Source: UBA964 sp037444685
Lineage (GTDB): Bacteria > Pseudomonadota > Gammaproteobacteria > Steroidobacterales > Steroidobacteraceae
DNA length: 64,000 nt
Reading direction: 5' to 3'
Assembly: GCA_037444685.1 (NCBI GenBank)
Contig: JBBILX010000001.1
Span: 372,001-436,000, forward strand
The translations under genes were made by a program, and so were the position numbers. This document shows, piece by piece, positions 1 to 8,775 of this stretch. How positions within the stretch are numbered: position 1 is the first letter of the stretch; each line of letters begins with the position of its first letter. Under the pieces are notes generated by a model that had not been told where the DNA came from, ran no database searches, and worked only from the letters and a program-made list of their open reading frames with translations.

Positions 1-2
1 TC

Positions 3-869
3 CGCCACGACCGGTTCCGTCCGGCTCATATCGTGCGCACTCGGATCGGCGCCGATCGTCAGGGCCGTATCGTCGGCATGCACAGCCGGACGACCGGCAT
101 CAGCATGTGGAGGTACCAGGGCCGGGCGCCGATTCCCGGGTACGGCGACCCGTTCTCGACCGGCTTGCTGATCAACGACCGTTACGATATCCCGAACCCT
201 TACGTCGACGTCGTCGATACGCCCTTTCCGATCCCGGTGGGTACCTGGCGCTCGGTGTCGCAGTCGATGAACAGTTTCTTCTCGGAGAGTGCTCTCGACG
301 ATTTTGCCGCGGCGACCGGCCGTGATCCGCTCGAGCTACGGCTCGAGCTGTTGCATCGGGACACACGCGCGCAGGCCGTGCTGCGGCTCGCCGCCGAGAA
401 GACCGGCTGGAGCCGCGCGAGAGTCAAGGGCCGCGGTCTTGGCATCGCGCTCGGCGTCGGCTACGACGCCTACTGTGCGGAAGTGATCGAGGTCGAAGTC
501 CGGGGCCGGCAGGTCAGGATCGAACGGATCGTCTGCGTATTCGACTGCGGCATCATGGTCGATCCGCGCTTCGTCGAGGCTCAGGTCGAGGGCGGGATCG
601 TCTGGGGGCTCAGCGCCGCGCGCGATGGCCAGATCGGCTTCGAGAACGGCGCCGCGCGCGCGACCAACTTCCACGACGCGCCGATCATCCGTCTCAATGA
701 GCTGCCGCCCATCGAGGTCCATCTGCTGCCGACTCCTCACAAGGCCGGCGGTTGCGGCGAAGCGAGTGTGCCGCCGGTGGCGCCCGCTCTGGCCAGCGCC
801 ATTCACGCGGCGACCGGGCAGCGTCCTCGCCGTCTGCCCCTGGTCGCCGACGGCTGGGAATTCGTGTGA
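3..869 (+). CDS. Xanthine dehydrogenase-family molybdopterin-binding subunit, 3' part (IorB-like)
   Basis: This is the C-terminal part of a molybdenum hydroxylase large subunit. The reading frame is already open at the left edge of the window, so the true start lies outside. The family hydroxylates N-heteroaromatics or oxidises aldehydes using a Mo-molybdopterin cofactor, with a [2Fe-2S] partner subunit. Visible family features are the run GGIVWGLSAA, the N-F-H-D-A-P loop, and the C-terminal block GGCGEASVPPVAPALASAI. The Glu of that GCGE block (codon near position 759) corresponds to the catalytic base of xanthine oxidase-type enzymes. The sequence most resembles isoquinoline 1-oxidoreductase beta-type subunits. 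The next gene starts 20 bases downstream on the same strand. The substrate cannot be inferred. Confidence 0.85.
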   Translation, partial: RHDRFRPAHIVRTRIGADRQGRIVGMHSRTTGISMWRYQGRAPIPGYGDPFSTGLLINDRYDIPNPYVDVVDTPFPIPVGTWRSVSQSMNSFFSESALDDFAAATGRDPLELRLELLHRDTRAQAVLRLAAEKTGWSRARVKGRGLGIALGVGYDAYCAEVIEVEVRGRQVRIERIVCVFDCGIMVDPRFVEAQVEGGIVWGLSAARDGQIGFENGAARATNFHDAPIIRLNELPPIEVHLLPTPHKAGGCGEASVPPVAPALASAIHAATGQRPRRLPLVADGWEFV

Positions 870-889
870 TCCACACAGAGGTGCGGTCC

Positions 890-2029
890 ATGCGCTCCGG
901 TATTGCTGCCGCCATCGGCCTGTGGCTCGCTCTCGTTGGTGCGCCGACTGTCGCGGCGCCGGCGCGTATCGCCACGCAGAAGCACGAGGTTCGGGTCGAA
1001 CCGGTGGCGACGGGGCTCAGGGCGCCATGGAGCCTCGCCCTGCTTCCTGGCGGCGACATCCTCGTGACCGAAAAGGCAGGCGCGCTGCGGATCCTGCGCG
1101 GCGGCCGAGAGCCGGCCGCTCCGGTTGCCGGGGTGCCGCAGGTCGCCGCGCGCGGGCAGGGCGGGCTGCTCGACGTCGTGGCGCATCCGCAGTTCGAGCA
1201 AAACCGGCTCGTCTACCTGAGCTACTCGGCGGCCGGCTCTGCGGGTGGCGACGCCATCGGCACGGAGGTAGCCCGCGGCCGTCTCGATTGCTCGGCCGAA
1301 CAATGCACGCTGAGGGGCACGGAGGTGATCTTCCGTCAGCAGCCCAAGCTCGGGACGGCATTCCACTTTGGCTCACGGCTCGTCTGGGCGCGGGACGGCT
1401 CGTTGTTCGTCACGCTCGGCGACCGTGGCCATCAGGACCTCGCCCAGGCGCTCGACAATCACATCGGCAAGGTCGTGCGCATCGACGAGAGTGGTGCGCC
1501 GGCAGCTGGCAACCCGTTCCTGGACCGGACTGACGCACGGCCCGAGGTGTTCAGCTACGGCAATCGCAACGTCCAAGGTGCCGCGCTGCACCCGCTGACC
1601 GGCAAACTCTGGAGCCACGAGCATGGCCCGCGCGGTGGCGACGAGCTGAACATCATCGAGGCCGGGCGCAACTACGGCTGGCCCGTGATCACGTTCGGAC
1701 GAACGTACGACACGAACCAGCCGATCGGCGAGGGGACCGAGCGGCAGGACGTCGTCAAGGCCGTGCGCACCTGGGTGCCTTCGGTGGCACCCTCCGGACT
1801 CGCTTTCTACGACGGAGATGCCTTTCCCGGGTGGCGCGGCAGCCTCTTCCTCGGCACGCTGCGCGAACAGCGGCTGATCCGGCTGACTCTGGACAGGGAG
1901 CGCGTGACGGACGAGGAACGCATCGAGGGCTTTGGCCGGATCAGGACCGTCCGCGTCGACGCGCGGGGTCACGTTTACGTGCTGTCCGAGACCGACGGCG
2001 CGCTGTACCGGCTCACGCCGGTGCGCTGA
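890..2029 (+). CDS. PQQ-dependent glucose/sorbosone dehydrogenase family protein (YliI/Asd-like)
   Basis: This 379-residue exported six-bladed beta-propeller belongs to the soluble PQQ aldose dehydrogenase family (GSDH domain), which oxidises sugars in the periplasm. I chose the ATG at 890 because it begins a clear Sec signal peptide (MRSG, hydrophobic core, APTVAAPA cleavage region) and is preceded by an AGAGG-like ribosome site. The frame is open further upstream, but that would overlap the preceding gene. Diagnostic motifs are LRAPWSLALLPGG, the propeller signature HGPRGGDELN followed by GRNYGWP, and TLGDRG. The distance of 20 bp from the molybdenum hydroxylase gene suggests a shared transcript of periplasmic oxidation enzymes, which is an inference. 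Confidence 0.88.
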   Translation: MRSGIAAAIGLWLALVGAPTVAAPARIATQKHEVRVEPVATGLRAPWSLALLPGGDILVTEKAGALRILRGGREPAAPVAGVPQVAARGQGGLLDVVAHPQFEQNRLVYLSYSAAGSAGGDAIGTEVARGRLDCSAEQCTLRGTEVIFRQQPKLGTAFHFGSRLVWARDGSLFVTLGDRGHQDLAQALDNHIGKVVRIDESGAPAAGNPFLDRTDARPEVFSYGNRNVQGAALHPLTGKLWSHEHGPRGGDELNIIEAGRNYGWPVITFGRTYDTNQPIGEGTERQDVVKAVRTWVPSVAPSGLAFYDGDAFPGWRGSLFLGTLREQRLIRLTLDRERVTDEERIEGFGRIRTVRVDARGHVYVLSETDGALYRLTPVR

Positions 2030-2053
2030 AGCGACCGCACTCGGGCCGCAAGT

Positions 2054-3493
2054 GTGAGACGCTCCGGATTCTGGCTGGGCACACTGCTGTTCGGTGTCAT
2101 GCTCGCGACACCGCCGCCGGATGGCCTGCCGATCGAAGGCTGGCGTACGGCTGCGGTCGCGGTCCTGATGGCCTGCTGGTGGTTCACCGAGGCCGTGCCC
2201 GTGGCGCTGACCGGTGCGCTGCCATTCCTGCTGTTGCCGCTGCTCGGCGTCGCCAAGGCCGATGCGGTCGCGGCCGAGTACATGGCTCCGGTCATCTTCC
2301 TGATCCTCGCGGGATCGATGCTCGGCGTCGCCATGGAGAAGTGGGGTCTGCATCGACGGCTCGCGATCGCGGTGATCCGTCGAGTCCGGCCGGAGCCCGG
2401 CGTGCTGCTGTTCGCGATCATGTGCGTCACCGCGCTGGTGTCGATGTGGGTCAACAATTCGGCGACCACCGTGATGATGCTGCCGATCGCATCAGCGACG
2501 ATGTATGCCGTCACCCGGACACTGGACTCGGCGCAGCCCGAGATCAACGAGATGCGTTTCGCCGCCGCGATGGTGATTTCGGTCGCCTATGCATCGAACA
2601 TCGGCGGCTTCGCAACGCCCATCGGTACACCTGTCAATCCGATCGCGATCGGCCTGATAGACCAGACCTTCGGTGTGCAGATTTCCTTCGTCGAATGGAT
2701 GGCGTTCGGCGTGCCGATCATGCTGCTCGCGCTGCCAGTGACCTGGTGGCTGCTGTCGCGCGTGAGCTTTCCGTTCCGGCTTCCCGTCGGGGATCGCTCG
2801 CGTCTGATCGAGTCGATCGGCGATGTCGGCGCGATGACGACGGCCGAGAAACGCGTCGCCCTCGTGGTCGTCACGACGAGTGCATTGTGGATCGTGCAAC
2901 CGGCGCTGATGCCTCTGCTGCCCGGCCTCAGCGATGCAGCGATCGCCGTCGTCGGCGCACTGTCGTTGTGCCTGATCCCTTCTAGTGCGCCCGAGCGTGG
3001 CCGCTTCCTGCTCGAGTGGGCGGAGGCCCGCACCGCGCCGTGGTATCTGATCATGCTGCTGGGGGGCGGGCTCGCGATTGCCGACTCGATCATCGGCACC
3101 GGACTCAGTGACTGGCTCGGCGCCGCCCTCGGTGGAGCAGCAGCCCTGCCGCTGGTCGTGCTGCTGACGCTGGTCGCGGCGCAATGCGTGCTGGTCACCG
3201 AGGCGGCGAGCAATCTCGCCACGGCCGCGACCTTCATCCCGATTGCATCGACACTGGCCGCAGCGGGAGGGCACGACGGCGTCGCGCTCGCGCTGGCGGC
3301 CGGCATGGCCGCGAGCTGGGGTTTCGCCAACCCCGCGGGGACGTCCTCGAACGCGATGGTCTATGGCACCGGGCGCGTCAGTGTCCGGCAAATGCTGCGC
3401 GCCGGACTCTGGGTCGACCTGCTCGGCGTGTTGCTGATCGCGGCGGCCTGCTGGCTGATCGTGCCGCTGCTGGGCTTCAGCGCCGTGCCCTGA
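2054..3493 (+). CDS. DASS/SLC13-family anion (di/tricarboxylate-type) symporter
   Basis: This 479-residue polytopic inner-membrane protein has the hallmarks of the divalent anion:sodium symporter family. The two signature Asn-Thr-type motifs are visible as NNSATTVMMLPIA in the first half and TEAASNLATAATFIPIA in the second; in the family these bind Na+ and the carboxylate substrate. There are about eleven hydrophobic segments and almost no soluble domain. The start is a GTG at 2054, 24 bases after the sugar dehydrogenase stop, so the two are probably co-transcribed. The family takes up succinate, citrate or similar anions (some members sulfate); the actual substrate is not determinable here. 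Confidence 0.87.
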   Translation: MRRSGFWLGTLLFGVMLATPPPDGLPIEGWRTAAVAVLMACWWFTEAVPVALTGALPFLLLPLLGVAKADAVAAEYMAPVIFLILAGSMLGVAMEKWGLHRRLAIAVIRRVRPEPGVLLFAIMCVTALVSMWVNNSATTVMMLPIASATMYAVTRTLDSAQPEINEMRFAAAMVISVAYASNIGGFATPIGTPVNPIAIGLIDQTFGVQISFVEWMAFGVPIMLLALPVTWWLLSRVSFPFRLPVGDRSRLIESIGDVGAMTTAEKRVALVVVTTSALWIVQPALMPLLPGLSDAAIAVVGALSLCLIPSSAPERGRFLLEWAEARTAPWYLIMLLGGGLAIADSIIGTGLSDWLGAALGGAAALPLVVLLTLVAAQCVLVTEAASNLATAATFIPIASTLAAAGGHDGVALALAAGMAASWGFANPAGTSSNAMVYGTGRVSVRQMLRAGLWVDLLGVLLIAAACWLIVPLLGFSAVP

Positions 3494-3529
3494 CGACGCG
3501 GCGCCACGGCCCTGCCGGTCGCAGCCGGA

Positions 3530-5584
3530 TCACCAGATCCGCACGCGCTGCTCCGGCGGCAGGTAGAGCCTGTCGCCGGGCTTGACGTCGAACGCTTCGT
3601 ACCAGGCGTCGATGTTGCGCACGACCCCGTTGACGCGGAACTCGGCCGGGCTGTGCGGTCCGGTCATGATCTGGTTGCGAAGACGCTGCTCGCGGAACAG
3701 GGTTCGCCAGACCTGCGCCCAACCGTGGAAGAAGCGCTGCTCGCCGGTCAGCCCGTCAAGGACGGGGGCCGTCTGGCCGGCGAGCGAGAGCCGGTAGGCC
3801 TCGAGCGCGACCGACAGGCCGCCGAGATCGCCTATGTTCTCGCCGAGTGACAGGCGGCCGTTGAGGCGCAGGCCGGGCAGAGGCTCGAACTGCGAGTACT
3901 GCTCTGCGAGCCGGTCGCCGAGCGCCTTGAAGGCCGCCTCGTCGCGCTCGTTCCACCAGGTACGCAGTACGCCACGCGCGTCCGACTTCGCGCCTTGGTC
4001 GTCGAAACCATGGCCCATTTCATGACCGATGACGCCGCCGATCGCGCCGTAGTTGACGGCCGGATCCGCCGCCGGATCGAAGAAAGGGGGTTGCAGGATC
4101 GCCGCGGGGAAGACGATCTCGTTGAACACCGGGTTGTAGTACGCGTTCACCGTCTGGGGAGTCATGAACCACTCGTCGCGGTCTGTCGGCTTGTCGAGAC
4201 GCGCGAGGTCGCGTTGCCACTCGAACAGCGCCGCGCGCTGCGCGTTGCCGAAGGCGTCTCCCGGCACGACCTCGAGGGCCGAGTAGTCGCGCCAGCGCTC
4301 CGGATAGCCGATTTTCGCGCGGAAGGCCTCGAGTTTCTCGAGCGCGACCCGCTTGGTCTCATCGGTCATCCAGGGCAACGCCCGGATCCGCTGCGCGTAC
4401 GCCTTGCGCAGGTTCTCCACGAGGGCCGCCATCTGCTGCTTGGCCTCCGCGCTGAAATGCCGCTCGACGTAGACCTGACCGACGGCCTCGCCGAGCGCTG
4501 CGTTGACGGCGTCGACGGCGCGCTTCCAGCGCGGCCGCTGCTCGGGCTGACCGTTGAGCTGGCGGCCGTAGAATGCAAACACCTCGTCGTCGATTGCCTT
4601 GGGCAGCACGCTGGCGTTGGCGCGCAGATAGTGGTAGGCGAGGTAGTCGCGCCAGGTGGGTACGGGCGTGCGCGCAAACAGGCCCGCCAGTGGGGCGAGC
4701 GTATCCGCCTCACGCACGACGAATTCTGAGGTCTTGCCGAGCCCGGCGGATTCCAAGGCTTCCGCCATCGGAAAGCCTTTCGTCATTTCAATAAGTTGAG
4801 ATAGATTCTTCAAATTGTAAGTGAGCTCTCGTTCGCGCCGTTTCGCGATTGGCCAGTGCCGCTTCGCGATCTCGGTCTCGAGCGCGAGGATGCGTTCCGA
4901 GGCGCGCGCGGCCGTCCGGCCACTCGCGACACCCGCGAGCTCGAGCAGCCGCGCGACGTGCGCCCGATACTGCTCGCGGATCTCGAGGAACTGTGAGTCG
5001 TCGCGGAGGTAGTACTCACGCTCAGGAAGGCCAAGCCCGGCGTGGGTGACGACGACGACGTAACGGTCCGGGTTCTTCTGGTCGAACGAGATGCCGACGC
5101 CGATCGGGACGTTCGTGGGTATGTCTGGCCGATACATCAGCCGTGCGACCTCGACATGCGTCTTCAGCCGACGGATCTGCTCGAGGACCGGGCGGGCCGG
5201 CGCGAGTCCGCGCTGCTCGATGGCCGCCGTGTCGAGGAAGGCCTGGTAGAAGTCGCCGACCTTGCGTTGGGGCGTTCCCTCAGGCGCCAGGTGCGCCGCG
5301 AGATCCTCGATGATGCGGCGGGTGTCCCGTTCGGCACGTTCCGCAAGCTGGTCGAAGGTGCCCCAGCGGGTACGGTCCGACGGCAGGGTCTCGCGGCGCA
5401 TCCATTCACCGCCTGAATACCGGAAGAAGTCGTCCCCCGGGCGGACGGCGGGATCCTTGCCGCTGAGGTCGAACCCCCAAGTACCGATCTGCGGCGATGC
5501 CGCCTGCGTCGGTAGCGACAACAGCAACAGCGTGCCCAGCAGCGAGCCGGGCTTCAGGCGAACTGGGCGGGGAGTCTGTTTCAT
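3530..5584 (-). CDS. M13-family (neprilysin-like) zinc metallopeptidase
   Basis: This 684-residue secreted peptidase has a Sec signal at residues 1-29 (hydrophobic TLLLLSLP, then QAAS). Zinc ligands are visible: HEMGH at 521-525, with the third ligand Glu583 and supporting Asp587 in GENIGDLGG. The substrate-binding N-A-Y-Y-N-P block and the C-terminal W typical of PepO/neprilysin proteins are also present. I rejected an upstream in-frame start and chose the ATG at 5584, where the signal peptide begins. M13 enzymes cleave short peptides, so it probably acts in the periplasm or outside the cell. Residues about 252-272 are encoded by unusually AT-rich codons compared with the rest of the gene. 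Confidence 0.93.
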   Translation of the reverse strand: MKQTPRPVRLKPGSLLGTLLLLSLPTQAASPQIGTWGFDLSGKDPAVRPGDDFFRYSGGEWMRRETLPSDRTRWGTFDQLAERAERDTRRIIEDLAAHLAPEGTPQRKVGDFYQAFLDTAAIEQRGLAPARPVLEQIRRLKTHVEVARLMYRPDIPTNVPIGVGISFDQKNPDRYVVVVTHAGLGLPEREYYLRDDSQFLEIREQYRAHVARLLELAGVASGRTAARASERILALETEIAKRHWPIAKRRERELTYNLKNLSQLIEMTKGFPMAEALESAGLGKTSEFVVREADTLAPLAGLFARTPVPTWRDYLAYHYLRANASVLPKAIDDEVFAFYGRQLNGQPEQRPRWKRAVDAVNAALGEAVGQVYVERHFSAEAKQQMAALVENLRKAYAQRIRALPWMTDETKRVALEKLEAFRAKIGYPERWRDYSALEVVPGDAFGNAQRAALFEWQRDLARLDKPTDRDEWFMTPQTVNAYYNPVFNEIVFPAAILQPPFFDPAADPAVNYGAIGGVIGHEMGHGFDDQGAKSDARGVLRTWWNERDEAAFKALGDRLAEQYSQFEPLPGLRLNGRLSLGENIGDLGGLSVALEAYRLSLAGQTAPVLDGLTGEQRFFHGWAQVWRTLFREQRLRNQIMTGPHSPAEFRVNGVVRNIDAWYEAFDVKPGDRLYLPPEQRVRIW

Positions 5585-5749
5585 GCGCGAGAGGGCTCCG
5601 GGGACGGTGGCGCAGACAACGGGGAGACCGATGCGAGGGAATCCGGTTCCATCGCCGGCGAGCAACCGGGGTCAGAAGATCGCTCGAGATATTAGCCGGT
5701 CGCCGGCACTCAGTCCGGCTGCGGATGGAAAATATTTAACTTAATAAAC

Positions 5750-5755
5750 ATTATA
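5750..5755 (-). promoter_or_regulatory. Candidate -10 element upstream of the M13 peptidase gene
   Basis: A perfect TATAAT hexamer reads leftward inside an AT-rich island (about 5726-5756) between the M13 peptidase start and the end of the GGDEF-EAL gene. No good -35 hexamer lies at 16-18 bp spacing (AACGGT is the 17-bp option), so it may need an activator or another sigma factor. The implied leader to the peptidase ATG is about 160 bases. Confidence 0.35.
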
Positions 5756-5770
5756 CGCAGGGCAGACAAG

Positions 5771-7588
5771 TCACCGTTGGAGCCAGCGCTGCGGCAGTGG
5801 CGCGCTGAAGGCCTCCCCACCTCGGGCCGCGATCTGCTTCAGAAGCACCTGGCAGGCGTCGGCCGGGAGCGCGGCGCTGTAGTAGCCACCCTGCGCAAAC
5901 GAGCAGCCGAGACTTGCGAGCCGCATCGCGTGCTGGCGCGATTCGACGCCTTCGGCGATCGTCTCGAGGCGCAGGCTGCGCGCCATGCTGATGATGGCGC
6001 TGACGATGGCGGCATCGTTGGCGTCGACCGCCATGTCGCGGACGAAACTGCGGTCGATCTTCAGGTGATCGATCGGCAGATGCTTGAGGTAGCTGAGACT
6101 CGAGTAGCCCGTCCCGAAGTCGTCGATCGAGACGCGCACCCCGGCCGCCCGCAGGCCCTCCAGCGCAGCGATCTGCCGGTCGACGTCCCGCATCAGCGCG
6201 CTCTCGGTGAGTTCGATCTGCAGCAGCCTGGGCTGCACGCCGGCCTCGCTGCAGATCGCCAGCACGCGGTCGCGGATATCACTGCGCTGGAGCTGTTGGG
6301 CCGAGACGTTGACGGCAACGGGCACCGTGGGCATGCCGGCCAGGCGCCAGGCAGCGAGCTGTCGGCAGACGCCGCGCATGACGCGCTCGCCGAGCTCGAC
6401 GATCAGGCCCGCTTCCTCGGCGACCGGCACGAACTGCGATGGCGGCACCCGCCCTAGTTCCGGATGCTGCCAGCGCGCGAGCGCCTCGAGCGCCGCGAGC
6501 CGACCTGAACGCAAGTCGATTACTGGCTGGTACTCGATGCCGAGCCGGTCTTCGACAAGCGCCTCGCGCAGCGCCTGTTCGAGACGCATCCGCTCGCGGA
6601 CCTTGGCGTTCATTTCGGGTACGAAGAACTGGTAGGCGTCCCGACCCCTCTGCTTGGCCTGATAGAGCGCGATATCGGCATTGCGCAGCAGTTCGCTGGC
6701 ATCGGCACCGTCCTGGGGGAACACCGAGATGCCCATGCTCACGCTTGCCGGCAGGTCGCGTTCACCGATGCGGATCGGCGTGCGCAGATGGCCGGTGATC
6801 CGTCGCGCAATCGCATCGAAGATCCGGCCATCGCGCGCCATCGAGACAACGACGAATTCATCACCGCTGATGCGCGCCACGAGGTCGCTCGCGGAGACCA
6901 CGTGACGCAGCCGCTCGGCGATCGCCCGCAGGTACTCGTCGCCGACATCGTGGCCACTGGTGTCGTTGACGTTCTTGAAGTTGTCGACGTCGAGATAGCA
7001 GACTGCCAGGGTCCTGCCCTCGCGCGCGGCTTGCGCGATGATTCCGGGCAGACGCTGACTCAGGTGCAACCGGTTCGGCAGGCCGGTCAGCGGATCGTGG
7101 TGAGCGAGATGTTCGAGCCGCCGCTGCTGGTCGAGGAAGTGCGCCTCGGCCTGCTTGTGTGGTGAGAGGTCCCGCAGTACGACGCAGAGTATCCTGCCTT
7201 CATCCACTGCGAGCGGGCGCACGGAGCACTCGACGCTGCTGACCTGTCCATCGACGCACCGCAGCGCGATCTCGCAAGGCTGCGTGACGCCGCCGTTGCC
7301 CCCGGGAAGCGCGCTCAGGAACAGTGGAACCGAGGACGGGGCCAGCCAGGACTCGATCGCTGGCGAGTCGCGCACTGCGTCGACCTGCCGCGTCAGGCGG
7401 GCAAAGGCCGGGTTTGCGTGCAGGATACGGTGGGTCGTCGCGTCGACGAGCAGGATCCCTTCCTCGGCCTCCTCGATGACGGCCCGAAACAGTGCCGCGT
7501 CGAGACGCGAGCCGTGGACTGTCCCGGTCCGGGAGCGGAACCGGGCGGCGAGGCTCGCCAACCAGCGTTGCAAGGCGGGGTGCGGCAT
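5771..7588 (-). CDS. PAS-GGDEF-EAL bifunctional cyclic-di-GMP signalling protein
   Basis: This 605-residue cytoplasmic protein makes and/or degrades cyclic-di-GMP. The order is an N-terminal PAS sensor (about 35-145), a diguanylate cyclase domain with active-loop SGDEF at 241-245, and an EAL phosphodiesterase domain. The EAL domain keeps EAL at 368-370, the NVSAQQ metal site, E-L-T-E-S, DDFGTGYSS at 489-497, the K of LKIDRSF and the late EGVE Glu. The EAL catalytic residues look complete, so phosphodiesterase activity is likely. The cyclase loop has Ser in place of the first Gly, a substitution tolerated in several active cyclases. There is no transmembrane segment, so the signal is probably cytoplasmic. 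It is divergent from the small gene at 7836. Confidence 0.93.
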   Translation of the reverse strand: MPHPALQRWLASLAARFRSRTGTVHGSRLDAALFRAVIEEAEEGILLVDATTHRILHANPAFARLTRQVDAVRDSPAIESWLAPSSVPLFLSALPGGNGGVTQPCEIALRCVDGQVSSVECSVRPLAVDEGRILCVVLRDLSPHKQAEAHFLDQQRRLEHLAHHDPLTGLPNRLHLSQRLPGIIAQAAREGRTLAVCYLDVDNFKNVNDTSGHDVGDEYLRAIAERLRHVVSASDLVARISGDEFVVVSMARDGRIFDAIARRITGHLRTPIRIGERDLPASVSMGISVFPQDGADASELLRNADIALYQAKQRGRDAYQFFVPEMNAKVRERMRLEQALREALVEDRLGIEYQPVIDLRSGRLAALEALARWQHPELGRVPPSQFVPVAEEAGLIVELGERVMRGVCRQLAAWRLAGMPTVPVAVNVSAQQLQRSDIRDRVLAICSEAGVQPRLLQIELTESALMRDVDRQIAALEGLRAAGVRVSIDDFGTGYSSLSYLKHLPIDHLKIDRSFVRDMAVDANDAAIVSAIISMARSLRLETIAEGVESRQHAMRLASLGCSFAQGGYYSAALPADACQVLLKQIAARGGEAFSAPLPQRWLQR

Positions 7589-7835
7589 TGGAATTGCGCA
7601 TCCTCAGGGAATGCCTGAGGGAGCGGGTGGACGCAGTTCCCATTAACGCCGCCTCGAAGCGACAGGCGGGCACAGGTCACAATCACGAAAAATCGCGTTG
7701 GCATAATCGGAACGCGGGTTTATATTTGCGCTGCAGGTCACTGAATCCGCGACATAATCGCCAAGTCTACGCATTAAAGTCGAAGCTTAGGTCATACGCC
7801 CAAGACGAACTGCTGAGCGACCTCCTGGGGGGCAC
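7589..7835. promoter_or_regulatory. Divergent intergenic region between GGDEF-EAL and 124-aa genes
   Basis: This 247-bp spacer separates two divergently transcribed genes. It is clearly more AT-rich than its surroundings from about 7680 to 7800. The octamer CATAATCG occurs twice on the + strand, at 7702-7709 and 7753-7760, about 51 bp apart. A purine-rich ribosome site (six G's, 7827-7832) precedes the ATG at 7836. I see no convincing -35/-10 pair, terminator or small ORF. Confidence 0.4.
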
Positions 7836-8210
7836 ATGAACATCGCCGTGCAGAAGTTCCGATCGGCCGCGCTGGTGCTGGCTCGCTCCGGCACCGTCAA
7901 GGAACGGTTGCACGCGGCCTACCGGCAACACCTGTGCGACCTTGAGGCAGAGTCGCTCCCGGGCGAGATCCGCGATGACTTCAACGCCCTGCTGCGCTGC
8001 CTGACACGCGAGCGGCCGCTGCGCGGCGAGGACGCCGCGACAGCGACGATCCGCAAGCTCTCTGCGGACGAGGCCGAGCAGCTGTCGGCATTGATGATCG
8101 ACCTGTTCGCGCGGCTTTCCAGCCTCGGGAGTGCCGAGGACGTGCATGTCGTGCCGACCGCGCCCGGCGCGCAGGTGATTCCGCTCTTCAGCGCCGAGTC
8201 GCGCGCCTGA
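7836..8210 (+). CDS. Conserved-looking hypothetical protein, 124 aa
   Basis: I do not recognise this protein. It is 124 residues, predicted soluble and mostly helical, with many Glu/Arg-rich amphipathic stretches (KERLHAAYRQHLCDLEAE, LSADEAEQLSALMIDLFARL), and has no signal peptide or transmembrane segment. Coding support comes from a strong G-rich ribosome site 4 bases before the ATG, GC-rich third positions throughout, and a tight 5-base gap to the convergent TIR-like gene. Its position opposite a c-di-GMP enzyme might hint at a regulatory role, but nothing in the protein shows it. Confidence 0.75.
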   Translation: MNIAVQKFRSAALVLARSGTVKERLHAAYRQHLCDLEAESLPGEIRDDFNALLRCLTRERPLRGEDAATATIRKLSADEAEQLSALMIDLFARLSSLGSAEDVHVVPTAPGAQVIPLFSAESRA

Positions 8211-8215
8211 GGCGT

Positions 8216-8683
8216 TCAGTCGAGCTTGAACTCGATCGTCTCCCAGCGTTGCGTGTCCTCTCCGCGCGCGAGCCTGCGTATCGCGTCGACCAGCGACCGT
8301 TGATCCCACTCCGCGGTCTCGGTCACCATCGACAGCAGGTTGCGCGACGGCGTCCTGCTCGAGCCGAAGTGCGGCAGCAGCAGCACTGGCTTGGAGGCAC
8401 TCTGGGCAAACGCGATCTGAAAGGTGAGCAGATCGCGCTCGGTGTCGTCGAGTTCCGCCAATGCGACCACGATCTCGGCACGGGCCATCGCCGCGCGTAG
8501 ACTTTCGCGCAGGGCCTGGCCCCCGACCGCACGGTCGAGCGGACTCGTGCCCGTGTTCCGGTAGAAGAAGCCCCGGGCACTCTCGAGGTATTCGAACACC
8601 CGCGAGTAATCCGCGGGCTCTTCGAGACCGGTCGTCACGTAGAGGCGAATGGGATCGGCTTCCAGTGAACTCGACGCTGCCAT
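8216..8683 (-). CDS. TIR-like (MTH538-type) domain protein, degenerate active site
   Basis: This 155-residue single-domain protein appears to be a flavodoxin-like TIR relative of the MTH538/ThsB type. The segments I match to that family are the first strand IRLYVTTGL (12-20), the F-F-Y-R-N-T-G-T-S-P-L-D stretch (39-50), the A-E-I-V-V-A-L strand (69-75), the S-K-P-V-L-L-L strand (97-103), and the ending EWDQRSLVDAIRRL. In active relatives the helix before the K-P strand carries a catalytic Glu. Here the aligned residue appears to be Gln89, so NAD hydrolysis is doubtful. There are no transmembrane segments and no obvious effector partner. The assignment is from remembered family patterns and is moderately sure. 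Confidence 0.6.
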   Translation of the reverse strand: MAASSSLEADPIRLYVTTGLEEPADYSRVFEYLESARGFFYRNTGTSPLDRAVGGQALRESLRAAMARAEIVVALAELDDTERDLLTFQIAFAQSASKPVLLLPHFGSSRTPSRNLLSMVTETAEWDQRSLVDAIRRLARGEDTQRWETIEFKLD

Positions 8684-8775
8684 GTTCGAAAGCCCCCTCG
8701 AGCAGGTCTCGCAACCCGGGATTTTACACGTCGATCCGGCTTACACTTTAGAGGTCCGGAAAGGAAGCCGCTGGC

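Noticed and set aside
625..1533. 302-residue + strand open frame overlapping the molybdenum hydroxylase and sugar dehydrogenase
   Set aside because: It is Arg/Pro/Ala-rich out-of-frame translation of the real genes, with no recognisable domain.
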